64,000 bases of DNA from Antitrichia curtipendula (lineage: Eukaryota > Streptophyta > Bryopsida > Hypnales > Leucodontaceae): NCBI GenBank assembly GCA_951230915.1, contig OX579637.1, positions 20,832,001 to 20,896,000 on the forward strand, read 5' to 3'. Positions 23,101-35,430 of the stretch are shown here, one piece after another. How positions within the stretch are numbered: position 1 is the first letter of the stretch; every line of letters starts with the position of its first letter. Below the pieces are notes generated by a model. The model did not search any database. It saw only the letters and a program-made list of their open reading frames with translations, and had not been told where the DNA came from. The position numbers were made by a program, and so were the translations under genes.

Positions 23101-25950
23101 TCATGGAGTTTCTTGGCGATTTGACTAGTTCCAAGAAATGTACAAGTAGTAAATAATCCCCACATGTAGAATCCATGTGGGGATTCCATTGTTGCCGCAA
23201 TATGCTAATTTTATTACGTGCATGAAATATTAAGAGGATCCGCCATGCCTTGTGGTTTATGGATCCAAATTCAAATGCCATGGAGTTTGTTGGCCAATTG
23301 ACTAGTTCCTAAAAATGTACAAGTTGTAAATAATCTCCACATGTAGAATCCATGTGGGGAATCCATTCTTGCCGCAATATGCTAATTTTATTACGTGCAT
23401 GAAATATTAAATGGATCCGCCATGACCTGTAGTTTGGGGATCCAAATTCAAATGTCATGGAAGTTGTTGGCCAATTGACTAGATCCAAAAAACGTACAAG
23501 TTGTAAATAATCCCCACATGTAGAATCCATGTGGGCATTCCATTCTTGCCGCAATATGCTAATTTTATTACGTGCATGAAATATTAAGAGGATCCGCCAT
23601 ACCCTGTGGTTTGGGGATCCAAGTTCAAATGTCATGGAATATGTTGGCCAATTCACAATTTCCAAAAAATGTACAAGTTGTAAATAATCCCCACATGTAG
23701 AACCTATGTGGGGATTCCATTCTTGCCGCAATATGCTAATTTTATTACGTGCATGAAATACTAAAAGGTTCCGCCACGCCTTGGGGTTTGGGGATCCAAA
23801 TTCAAATGTCATGGAATTTGTTGGCCAATTGACTAGTTCCAAAAAATGTACAAGTTGTAAATAATCCCCACATGTAGAATCTATGTGGAGATTCCATTCT
23901 TGCCGCAATATGCTAATTTTATTACGGGCATGAAATATTAAATGGATCCGCCACGCCTTGTGGTTTGAAGATCCAAATTCAAATGTCATGGAATTTGTTG
24001 GCCAATTGACTAGTTCCAAAAAATGTACAGGTTTTAAATAGTCCTCACATGTAGAATCCATGTGGGGAATCCATTTCTTGCCGCAATATGCTAATTTTAT
24101 TACGTGCATGAAATATTAAGAGGATCCGCCATGCCTTGTGGTTTATGGATCCAAATTCAAATGTCATGGAGTTTGTTGGCCAATTGACTAGTTCCAAAAA
24201 ATGTACAAGTTGTAAATAATCCCCACATGTAGAATCCATGTGGGCATTCCATTCTTGCCGCAATATGCTAATTTTATTACGTGCATAAAATATTAAGAGG
24301 GTCCGCCGTGCCTTGTGGTTTATGGATCCAAATTCAAATGTCATGGAATTTGTTGGCCAATTGACTAGTTCCAAAAAATGTACAAGTTGTAAATAGTCCC
24401 CACATGTAGAATCCATGTGGGTATTCCATTCTTGCCGCAATATGCTAATTTTATTACGTGCATGAAATATTAAGAGGATCCGCCATGCCCTGTAGTTTGG
24501 GGATCCAAATTCAAATGTCATGGAATTTGTTGGCCAATTGACTAGTTCCAAAAAATGTACGAGTTGTAAATACTCCCCACATGTAGAATCCATGTGCGCA
24601 TTCCATTCTTGCCGCAATATGCTAATTTTATTACGTGCATGAAATATTCAAAGGATCCGCCATGCCCTGTAGTTTGGGGATCCAAATTCCAATGTCATGG
24701 AGTTTGTTGGCCAATTGACTAGTTCCAAAAAATGTACAAGTTGTAAATACTCCCCACATGTAGAATCCATGTGGGGATTCCATTCTTGCCGCAATATGCT
24801 AATTTTATTACGTGCATGAAATACTAAAAGGATCCACCATGCCTTGTGGTTTGGGGATCCAAATTCCAATGTCATGGAATTTGTTGGCCAATTGACTAGA
24901 TCCAAAAAATGTACAAGTTGTAAATAATCCCCACATGTAGAATCCATGTGGGGATTCCATTCTTGCCGCAATATGCTAATCTTATTACGTGCATGAAATA
25001 TTAAGAGGACCCGCAAAGCCTTGTGGTTTGGGGATCCAAATTCAAATGTCATGGAATTTGTTGACCAACTGACTAGTTCCAAAAAATGTACAGGTTGTAA
25101 ATAGTCCTCACATGTAGAATCCATGTGGGGAATCCATTCTTGCCGCAATATGCTAATTTTATTACGTGCATGAAATATTAAATGGATCCGCCATCACCTG
25201 TAGTTTGGGGATCCAAATTCAAATGTCATGGAATTTGTTGGCCAATTGACTAGTTCCAAAAAATGTACAAGTTGTAAATAATCCCCACATGTAGAATCCA
25301 TGTGGAGATTCCATTCTTGCTATAATATGCTAATTTTATTACGTGCACGAAATATTAAGAGGATCCGCAAAGCCTTCTGGTTTGGGATCCAAATTCAAAT
25401 GTCATGGAGTTTCTTGGCCATTTGACTAGTTCCAAGAAATGTACAAGTAGTAAATAATCCCCACATGTAGAATCCATGTGGGGATTCCATTGTTGCCGCA
25501 ATATGCTAATTTTATTACGTGCATGAAATATTGAATGGATCCGCCACGCCTTGTGGTTTGGCGATCAAAATTCAAATGTCATGGAATTTGTTGGCCAATT
25601 GACTAGTTCCAAGAAATGTACAAGTTGTAAATACTCCCCACATGTAGAATCCATGTGGGGATTCCATTCATGCCGCAATTTGCTAATTTTATTACGTGCA
25701 TGAAATACTAAAAGGTTCCGCCACGCCTTGTGGTTTGGGGATCCAAATTCAAATGTCATGGAATTTGTTGGCCAATTGACTAGTTCCTAAAAATGTACAA
25801 GTTGTAAATAATCCCCACATGTAGAATCCATGTGGAGATTCCATTGTTGCCGCAATATGCTAATTTTATTACGGGCATGAAATATTAAGAGGATCCGCCA
25901 TGCCTTGTGGTTTATGGATCCAAATTCAAATGTCATGGAGTTTGTTGGCC
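20110..25950. repeat. 16/17-monomer tandem duplication with one-monomer indel
   Basis: Sequence from about 20,110 pairs with sequence from about 22,940 at an offset of 2,831 bp (16 monomers less 1). From about 21,000 onward the offset becomes 3,008 bp (17 monomers less 1), up to roughly 22,920/25,930. The right copy thus carries one extra monomer, or the left has lost one, near 20,940 / 23,770-23,945. Shared markers are GGTCCGCCGTGCC, TTGCTATAATATGC, AGTTTCTTGGCGATTTG and GAGGACCCGC. Confidence 0.8.
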
Positions 25951-27839
25951 AATTGACTAGTTCCAAAAAATGTACAAGTTGTAAATAATCCCCACATGTA
26001 GAATCCATGTGCGCATTCCATTCTTGACGCAGTATGCTAATTTTATTACGTGCATGAAATATTAAGAGGATCCGCCATGCCTTGGGGTTTGGGGATCCAA
26101 ATTCAAATGTCATGGAATTTGTTGGCCAATTGACTAGATCCAAAAAATGTACAAGTTGTAAATAATCCCCACATGTAGAATCCATGTGGGCATTCCATTC
26201 TTGCCGCAATATGCTAATTTTATTACGTGCATGAAATATTAAGAGGATCCGCCATGCCTTGCGGTTTATGGATCCAAATTCAAATGTCATGGAGTTTGTT
26301 GGCCAATTGACTAGTTCCTAAAAATGTACAAGTTGTAAATAATCTCCACATGTAGAATCCATGTGGGGAATCCATTCTTGATGCAGTATGCTAAATTTAT
26401 TACGTGCATGAAATATTAAGAGGATCCGCTATGCCTTGGGGTTTGGGGATCCAAATTCAAATGTCATGGAATTTGTTGGCCAATTGACTAGATCCAAAAA
26501 ATGTACAAGTTGTAAATAATCCCCACATGTAGAATCCATGTGGGCATTCCATTCTTGCCGCAATATGCTAATTTTATTACGTGCATGAAATATTAAGAGG
26601 ATCCGCCATGCCTTGTGGTTTATGGATCCAAATTCAAATGCCATGGAGTTTGTTGGCCAATTGACTAGTTCCTAAAAATGTACAAGTTGTAAATAATCTC
26701 CACATGTAGAATCCATGTGGGGAATCCATTCTTGATGCAGTATGCTAATTTTATTACGTGCATGAAATATTAAGAGGATCCGCCATGCCTTGTGGTTTAT
26801 GGATCCAAATTCAAACGCCATGGAGTTTGTTGGCCAATTGACTAGTTCCTAAAAATGTACAAGTTGTAAATAATCCCCACATGTAGAATCCATGTGCGCA
26901 TTCCATTCTTGACGCAGTATGCTAATTTTATTACGTGCATGAAATATTAAGAGGATCCGCTATGCCTTGGGGTATGGGGATCCAAATTCAAATGTCATGG
27001 AGTTTGTTGGCCAACTGTCTAGTTACAAAAAATGTACAAGTTGTAAATAATCCCCACATGTAGAATCCATGTGGAGATTCCATTCTTGCCGCAATATGCT
27101 AATTTTATTACGTGCATGAAATATTAAATGGATCCGCCATGACCTGTAGTTTGGGGATCCAAATTCAAATGTCATGGAAGTTGTTGGCCAATTGACTAGA
27201 TCCAAAAAACGTACAAGTTGTAAATAATCCCCACATGTAGAATCCATGTGGGCATTCCATTGTTGCCGCAATATGCTAATTTTATTACGTGCATGAAATA
27301 TTAAGAGGATCCGCCATACCCTGTGGTTTGGGGATCCAAATTCAAATGTCATGGAATATGTTGGCCAATTCACAATTTCCAAAAAATGTACAAGTTGTAA
27401 ATAATCCCCACATGTAGAACCTATGTGGGGATTCCATTCTTGCCGCAATATGCTAATTTTATTACGTGCATGAAATACTAAAAGGTTCCGCCACGCCTTG
27501 TGGTTTGGGGATCCAAATTCAAATGTCATGGAATTTGTTGGCCAATTGACTAGTTCCAAAAAATGAACAAGTTGTAAATAATCCCCACATGTAGAATCTA
27601 TGTGGAGATTCCATTCTTGCCGCAATATGCTAATTTTATTACGGGCATGAAATATTAAATGGATCCGCCACGCCTTGTGGTTTGAAGATACAAATTCAAA
27701 TGTCATGGAATTTGTTGGCCAATTGACTAGTTCCAAAAAATGTACAGGTTTTAAATAGTCCTCACATGTAGAATCCATGTGGGGAATCCATTCTTGCTAT
27801 AATATGCTAATTTTATTACGTGCATGAAATATTAAGAGG

Positions 27840-30330
27840 ATCCGCCATGCCTTGTGGTTTATGGATCCAAATTCAAATGTCATGGAATTTGTTGGCCAAT
27901 TGACTAGACCCAAAAAATGTACAAGTTGTAAATAATCCCCACATGTAGAATCCATGTGGGCATTCCATTCTTGCCGCAATATGCTAATTTTATTACGTGC
28001 ATGAAATATTAAGAGGATCCGCCATGCCTTGTGGTTTATGGATCCAAATTCAAATGCCATGGAGTTTGTTGGCCAATTGACTAGTTCCTAAAAATGTACA
28101 AGTTGTAAATAATCTCCACATGTAGAATCCATGTGCGCATTCCATTCTTGACGCAGTATGCTAATTTTATTACGTGCATGAAATATTAAGAGGATCCGCT
28201 ATGCCTTGTGGTTTATGGATCCAAATTCAAACGCCATGGAGTTTGTTGGCCAATTGACTAGTTCCTAAAAATGTACAAGTTGTAAATAATCCCCACATGT
28301 AGAATCCATGTGCGCATTCCATTCTTGACGCAGTATGCTAATTTTATTACGTGCATGAAATATTAAGAGGATCCGCTATGCCTTGGGGTTTGGGGATCCG
28401 AATTCAAATGTCATGGAGTTTGTTGGCCAATTGACTAGTTCCAAAAAATGTACAAGTTGTAAATAATCCCCACATGTAGAATCCGTGTGCGCATTCCATT
28501 CTTGACGCAGTATGCTAATTTTATTACGTGCATGAAATATTAAGAGGATCCGCCATGCCTTGGGGTTTGGGGATCCGAATTCAAATGTCATGGAGTTTGT
28601 TGGCCAATTGACTAGTTCCAAAAAATGTACAAGTTGTAAATAATCCCCACATGTAGAATCCATGTGGGCATTCCATTCTTGCCGCAATATGCTAATTTTA
28701 TTACGTGCATGAAATATTAAGAGGATCCGCCATGACCTGTAGTTTGGGGATCCAAATTCAGATGTCATGGAATTTGTTGGCCAATTGACTAGATCCAAAA
28801 AACGTACAAGTTGTAAATAATCTCCACATGTAGAATCCATGTGGGCATTCCATTCTTGCCGCAATATGCTAATTTTATTACGTGCATGAGATATTAAGAG
28901 GATCCGCCATGCCTTGTGGTTTATGGATCCAAATTCAAATGTCATGGAGTTTGTTGGCCAATTGACTAGTTCCTAAAAATGTACAAGTTGTAAATAGTCC
29001 CCACATGTAGAATCCATGTGGGCATTCCATTCTTGATGCAGTATGCTAATTTTATTACGTGCATGAAATATTAAGAGGATCCGCCATGCCTTGTGGTTTA
29101 TGGATCCAAATTCAAATGTCATGGAATTTGTTGGCCAATTGACTAGATCCAAAAAATGTACAAGTTGTAAATAATCCCCACATGTAGAATCCATGTGGGC
29201 ATTCCATTCTTGCCGCAATATGCTAATTTTATTACGTGCATGAAATATTAAGAGGATCCGCCATGCCTTGTGGTTTATGGATCCAAATTCAAATGCCATG
29301 GAGTTTGTTGGCCAATTGACTAGTTCCTAAAAATGTACAAGTTGTAAATAATCTCCACATGTAGAATCCATGTGCGCATTCCATTCTTGACGCAGTATGC
29401 TAATTTTATTACGTGCATGAAATATTAAGAGGATCCGCTATGCCTTGTGGTTTATGGATCCAAATTCAAACGCCATGGAGTTTGTTGGCCAATTGACTAG
29501 TTCCTAAAAATGTACAAGTTGTAAATAATCCCCACATGTAGAATCCATGTGCGCATTCCATTCTTGACGCAGTATGCTAATTTTATTACGTGCATGAAAT
29601 ATTAAGAGGATCCGCTATGCCTTGGGGTTTGGGGATCCGAATTCAAATGTCATGGAGTTTGTTGGCCAATTGACTAGTTCCAAAAAATGTACAAGTTGTA
29701 AATAATCCCCACATGTAGAATCCGTGTGCGCATTCCATTCTTGACGCAGTATGCTAATTTTATTACGTGCATGAAATATTAAGAGGATCCGCCATGCCTT
29801 GGGGTTTGGGGATCCGAATTCAAATGTCATGGAGTTTGTTGGCCAATTGACTAGTTCCAAAAAATGTACAAGTTGTAAATAATCCCCACATGTAGAATCC
29901 ATGTGGGCATTCCATTCTTGCCGCAATATGCTAATTTTATTACGTGCATGAAATATTAAGAGGATCCGCCATGACCTGTAGTTTGGGGATCCAAATTCAG
30001 ATGTCATGGAATTTGTTGGCCAATTGACTAGATCCAAAAAACGTACAAGTTGTAAATAATCTCCACATGTAGAATCCATGTGGGCATTCCATTCTTGCCG
30101 CAATATGCTAATTTTATTACGTGCATGAGATATTAAGAGGATCCGCCATGCCTTGTGGTTTATGGATCCAAATTCAAATGTCATGGAGTTTGTTGGCCAA
30201 TTGACTAGTTCCTAAAAATGTACAAGTTGTAAATAGTCCCCACATGTAGAATCCATCTGGGCATTCCATTCTTGATGCAGTATGCTAATTTTATTACGTG
30301 CATGAAATATTAAGAGGATCCGCCATGCCT
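27840..30330. repeat. 7-monomer tandem duplication, 1,239 bp
   Basis: About 27,840-29,080 and 29,080-30,330 form two adjacent copies with a period of exactly 7 x 177 bp. Both contain GAATCCGTGTGCGC, GGGGATCCGAATTC, AAATTCAGATG and GCATGAGATATT. A 189-codon stretch of the open minus-strand frame is identical in translation between copies. Alignment ends where 29,125 (GGAATTTGTTGG) meets 30,364 (GGAGTCTGTTGG). Confidence 0.9.
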
Positions 30331-33300
30331 TGTGGTTTATGGATCCAAATTCAAATGTCATGGAGTCTGTTGGCCAATTGACTAGTTCCAAAAAATGTAC
30401 AAGTTGTAAATAATCCCCATATGTAGAATCCGTGTGCGCAATCCATTCTTGACGCAGTATGCTAATTTTATTACGTACATGAAATATTAAGAGGATCCGC
30501 CATGCCTTGGGGTTTGGGGATCCGAATTCAAATGTCATGGAGTTTGTTGGCCAATTGACTAGTTCCAAAGAATGTACAAGTTGTAAATAATCCCCACATG
30601 TAGAATCCATGTGGGCATTCCATTCTTGCCGCAATATGCTAATTTTATTACGTGCATGAAATATTAAATGGATCCGCCATGACCTGTAGTTTGGGGATCC
30701 AAATTCAAATGTCATGGAGTTTGTTGGCCAATTGACTAGTTCCTAAAAATGTACAAGTTGTAAATAATCTCCACATGTAGAATCCATGTGGGCATTCCAT
30801 TCTTGCCGCAATATGCTAATTTTATTACGTGCATGAAATATTAAGAGGATCCGCCATGCCTTGTGGTTTGGGGATCCAAATTCAAATGTCATGGAATTTC
30901 TTGGCTATTGACTAGTTCCAAAAAGTGTACAGGTTGTAAATAATCCCCACATGTAGAATCCGTGTGCGCATTCCATTCTTGACGCAGTATGCTAATTTTA
31001 TTACGTGCATGAAATATTAAGAGGATCCGCCATGCCTTGGGGTTTGGGGATCCGAATTCAAATGTCATGGAGTTTGTTGGCCAATTGACTAGTTCCAAAA
31101 AATGTACAAGTTGTAAATAATCCCCACATGTAGAATCCATGTGGGCATTCCATTCTTGCCGCAATATGCTAATTTTATTACGTGCATGATATATTAAATG
31201 GATCCGCCATGACCTGTAGTTTGGGGATCCAAATTCAAATGTCATGGAGTTTGTTGGCCAATTGACTAGTTCCAAAAAATGTACAAGTTGTAAATAATCC
31301 CCACATGTAGAATCCATGTGGGCATTCCATTCTTGCCGCAATATGCTAATTTTATTACGTGCATGAAATATTAAATGGATCCGCCATGACCTGTAGTTTG
31401 GGGATCCAAATTCAAATGTCATGGAGTTTGTTGGCCAATTGACTAGATCCGAAAAATGTACAAGTTGTAAATAATCCCCACATGTAGAATCCATGTGGGG
31501 ATTCCATTCTTGCCGTAATATGCTAATTTTATTACGTGCATGAAATATTAAGAGGATCCGCCATGCCTTGTGGTTTATGGATCCAAATTCAAACGCCTTG
31601 GAGTTTGTTGGCCAATTGACTAGTTCCTAAAAATGTACAAGTTGTAAATAATCCCCACATGTAGAATCCATGTGCGCATTCCATTCTTGACGCAGTATGC
31701 TAATTTTATTACGTGCATGAAATATTAAGAGGATCCGCTATGCCTTGGGGTTTGGGGATCCGAATTCAAATGTCATGGAGTTTGTTGGCCAATTGACTAG
31801 TTCCAAAAAATGTACAAGTTGTAAATAATCCCCACATGTAGAATCCGTGTGCGCATTCCATTCTTGACGCAGTATGCTAATTTTATTACGTGCATGAAAT
31901 ATTAAGAGGATCCGCCATGCCTTGGGGTTTGGGGATCCGAATTCAAATGTCATGGAGTTTGTTGGCCAATTGACTAGTTCCAAAAAATGTACAAGTTGTA
32001 AATAATCCCCACATGTAGAATCCATGTGGGCATTCCATTCTTGCCGCAATATGCTAATTTTATTACGTGCATGAAATATTAAATGGATCCGCCATGACCT
32101 GTAGTTTGGGGATCCAAATTCAGATGTCATGGAATTTGTTGGCCAATTGACTAGATCCAAAAAACGTACAAGTTGTAAATAATCTCCACATGTAGAATCC
32201 ATGTGGGCATTCCATTCTTGCCGCAATATGCTAATTTTATTACGTGCATGAGATATTAAGAGGATCCGCCATGCCTTGTGGTTTATGGATCCAAATTCAA
32301 ATGTCATGGAGTTTGTTGGCCAATTGACTAGTTCCTAAAAATGTACAAGTTGTAAATAGTCCCCACATGTAGAATCCATGTGGGCATTCCATTCTTGATG
32401 CAGTATGCTAATTTTATTACGTGCATGAAATATTAAGAGGATCCGCCATGCCTTGTGGTTTATGGATCCAAATTCAACTGTCATGGAGTCTGTTGGCCAA
32501 TTGACTAGTTCCAAAAAATGTACAAGTTGTAAATAATCCCCATATGTAGAATCCGTGTGCGCATTCCATTCTTGACGCAGTATGCTAATTTTATTACGTG
32601 CATGAAATATTAAGAGGATCCGCCATGCCTTGGGGTTTGGGGATCCGAATTCAGATGTCATGGAGTTTGTTGGCCAATTGACTAGTTCGAAAGAATGTAC
32701 AAGTTGTAAATAATCCCCACATGTAGAATCCATGTGGGCATTCCATTCTTGCCGCAATATGCTAATTTTATTACGTGTATGAAATATTAAATGGATCCGC
32801 CATGACCTGTAGTTTGGGGATCCAAATTCAAATGTCATGGAGTTTGTTGGCCAATTGACTAGTTCCTAAAAATGTACAAGTTGTAAATAATCTCCACATG
32901 TAGAATCCATGTGGGCATTCCATTCTTGCCGCAATATGCTAATTTTATTACGTGCATGAAATATTAAGAGGATCCGCCATGCCTTGTGGTTTGGGGATCC
33001 AAATTCAAATGTCATGGAATTTCTTGGTATTGACTAGTTCCAAAAAGTGTACAGGTTGTAAATAATCCCCACATGTAGAATCCGTGTGCGCATTCCATTC
33101 TTGACGCAGTATGCTAATTTTATTACGTGCATGAAATATTAAGAGGATCCGCCATGCCTTGGGGTTTGGGGATCCGAATTCAAATGTCATGGAGTTTGTT
33201 GGCCAATTGACTAGTTCCAAAAAATGTACAAGTTGTAAATAATCCCCACATGTAGAATCCATGTGGGCATTCCATTCTTGCCGCAATATGCTAATTTTAT

Positions 33301-33690
33301 TACGTGCATGATATATTAAATGGATCCGCCATGACCTGTAGTTTGGGGATCCAAATTCAAATGTCATGGAGTTTGTTGGCCAATTGACTAGTTCCAAAAA
33401 ATGTACAAGTTGTAAATAATCCCCACATGTAGAATCCATGTGGGCATTCCATTCTTGCCGCAATATGCTAATTTTATTACGTGCATGAAATATTAAATGG
33501 ATCCGCCATGACCTGTAGTTTGGGGATCCAAATTCAAATGTCATGGAGTTTGTTGGCCAATTGACTAGATCCGAAAAATGTACAAGTTGTAAATAATCCC
33601 CACATGTAGAATCCATGTGGGGATTCCATTCTTGCCGCAATATGCTAATTTTATTACGTGCATGAAATATTAAGAGGATCCGCCATGCCT
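29440..33690. repeat. 12-monomer tandem duplication, 2,123 bp
   Basis: A unit at about 29,440-31,560 is repeated at 31,560-33,690 with an offset of 2,123 bp (12 x 177 less 1), dropping to 2,122 after a one-base deletion (TTGGCTATTGAC at 30,901 versus TTGGTATTGAC at 33,024). It takes in the second copy of the 1,239-bp duplication, so that event came first. Shared markers: GGAGTCTGTTGG, CCCCATATGTAG, CATGATATATTAAATGG and TCCGAAAAATG. Confidence 0.88.
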
Positions 33691-34019
33691 TGTGGTTTAT
33701 GGATCCAAATTCAAATGTCATGGAGTTTGTTGGCCAATTGACTAGTTCCTAAAAATGTACAAGTTGTAAATAATCCCCACATGTAGAATCCATGTGGGGA
33801 TTCCATTTCTGCCGCAGTATGCTAATTTTATTACGTGCACGAAATATTCAAAGGATCCGCCATGCCCTGTAGTTTGGGGATCCAAATTCAAATGTCATGG
33901 AGTTTGTTGGCCAATTGACTAGTTCCAAAAAATGTACAAGTTGTAAATACTCCCCACATGTAGAATCCATGTGGGGATTCCATTCATGCCGCAATATGCT
34001 AATTTTATTACGTGCATGA

Positions 34020-35430
34020 AATATTGAATTGATCCGCCTCGCCTTGCGGTTTGGGGATCCAAATTCAAATGTCATGGAATTTGTTGGCCATTGACTAGAT
34101 CCAAGAAATGTTTAAGTTATAAATAATCCCCACATGTAGAACCCATGTGGGGATTCCATTTCTGCCGCAGTATGCTAATTTTATTACGTGCACGAAATAT
34201 TCAAAGGATCCGCCATCACCTGTAGTTTGGGGATCCAAATTCAAATGTCATGGAATTTGTTGGCCAATTGACTAGTTCCAAAAAATGTACAAGTTGTAAA
34301 TACTCCCCACATGTAGAATCCATGTGGGGATTCCATTCATGCCGCAATATGCTAATTTTATTACGTGCATGAAATATTGAATGGATCCGCCACGCCTTGT
34401 GGTTTGGGGATCCAAATTCAAATGTCATGGAGTTTGTTGGCCAATTGACTAGTTCCAAAAAATGTACAAGTAGTAAATACTCCCCACATGTAGAATCCAT
34501 GTGGGGATTCCATTCATGCCGCAATATGCTAATTTTATTACGTGCATGAAATATTGAATGGATCCGCCACGCCTTGTGGTTTGAGGATCCAAATTCAAAT
34601 GTCATGGAGTTTGTTGGCCAATTGACTAGTTCCAAAAAATGTACAAGTTGTAGATACTCCCCACATGTAGAATCCATGTGGGGATTCCATTCATGCCGCA
34701 ATATGCTAATTTTATTACGTGCATGAAATATTGAATTGATCCGCCTCGCCTTGCGGTTTGGGGATCCAAATTCAAATGTCATGGAATTTGTTGGCCATTG
34801 ACTAGATCCAAGAAATGTTTAAGTTATAAATAATCCCCACATGTAGAACCCATGTGGGGATTCCATTTCTGCCGCAGTATGCTAATTTTATTACGTGCAC
34901 GAAATATTCAAAGGATCCGCCATCACCTGTAGTTTGGGGATCCAAATTCAAATGTCATGGAATTTGTTGGCCAATTGACTAGTTCCAAAAAATGTACAAG
35001 TTGTAAATACTCCCCACATGTAGAATCCATGTGGGGATTCCATTCATGCCGCAATATGCTAATTTTATTACGTGCATGAAATATTGAATGGATCCGCCAC
35101 GCCTTGTGGTTTGGGGATCCAAATTCAAATGTCATGGAGTTTGTTGGCCAATTGACTAGTTCCAAAAAATGTACAAGTAGTAAATACTCCCCACATGTAG
35201 AATCCATGTGGGGATTCCATTCATGCCGCAATATGCTAATTTTATTACGTGCATGAAATATTGAATGGATCCGCCACGCCTTGTGGTTTGGGGATCCAAA
35301 TTCAAATGTCATGGAGTTTGTTGGCCAATTGACTAGTTCCAAAAAATGTACAAGTAGTAAATACTCCCCACATGTAGAATCCATGTGGGGATTCCATTCA
35401 TGCCGCAATATGCTTATTTTTATGACGTGC
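34020..35430. repeat. 4-monomer tandem duplication, 707 bp
   Basis: Units 34,020-34,727 and 34,727-35,430 are repeated at 707 bp (4 x 177 less 1). Each contains the unusual monomer with TTGGCCATTGACTAG, AAGAAATGTTTAAGTTATAA and AGAACCCATGTGG, followed by TCCATTTCTGCCGCAGTATG and a GCACGAAATATTCAAAGG segment. Alignment is lost near 35,430, where GAATTGATCCGCCTCGCC is replaced by GAATGGATCCGCCACGCC. Confidence 0.85.

Larger units (their letters stand above)
1372..33740. repeat. Satellite zone 1 (GGGCATTCC-rich subtypes)
   Basis: Monomers here often read CATGTGGGCATTCC, CATGTGGAGATTCC or CATGTGCGCATTCC after the dyad. They also show GGCGATCAAAATTC, GGATCCGCAAAGCC, and, mainly from about 8.5 kb on, GGTTTATGGATCC. 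From 14.4 to 33.75 kb a subtype with TTCCTAAAAATG is frequent. The boundary with zone 2 is approximate and is set where GGGCATTCC stops being common and TTGAATGGATCC begins. Confidence 0.75.
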
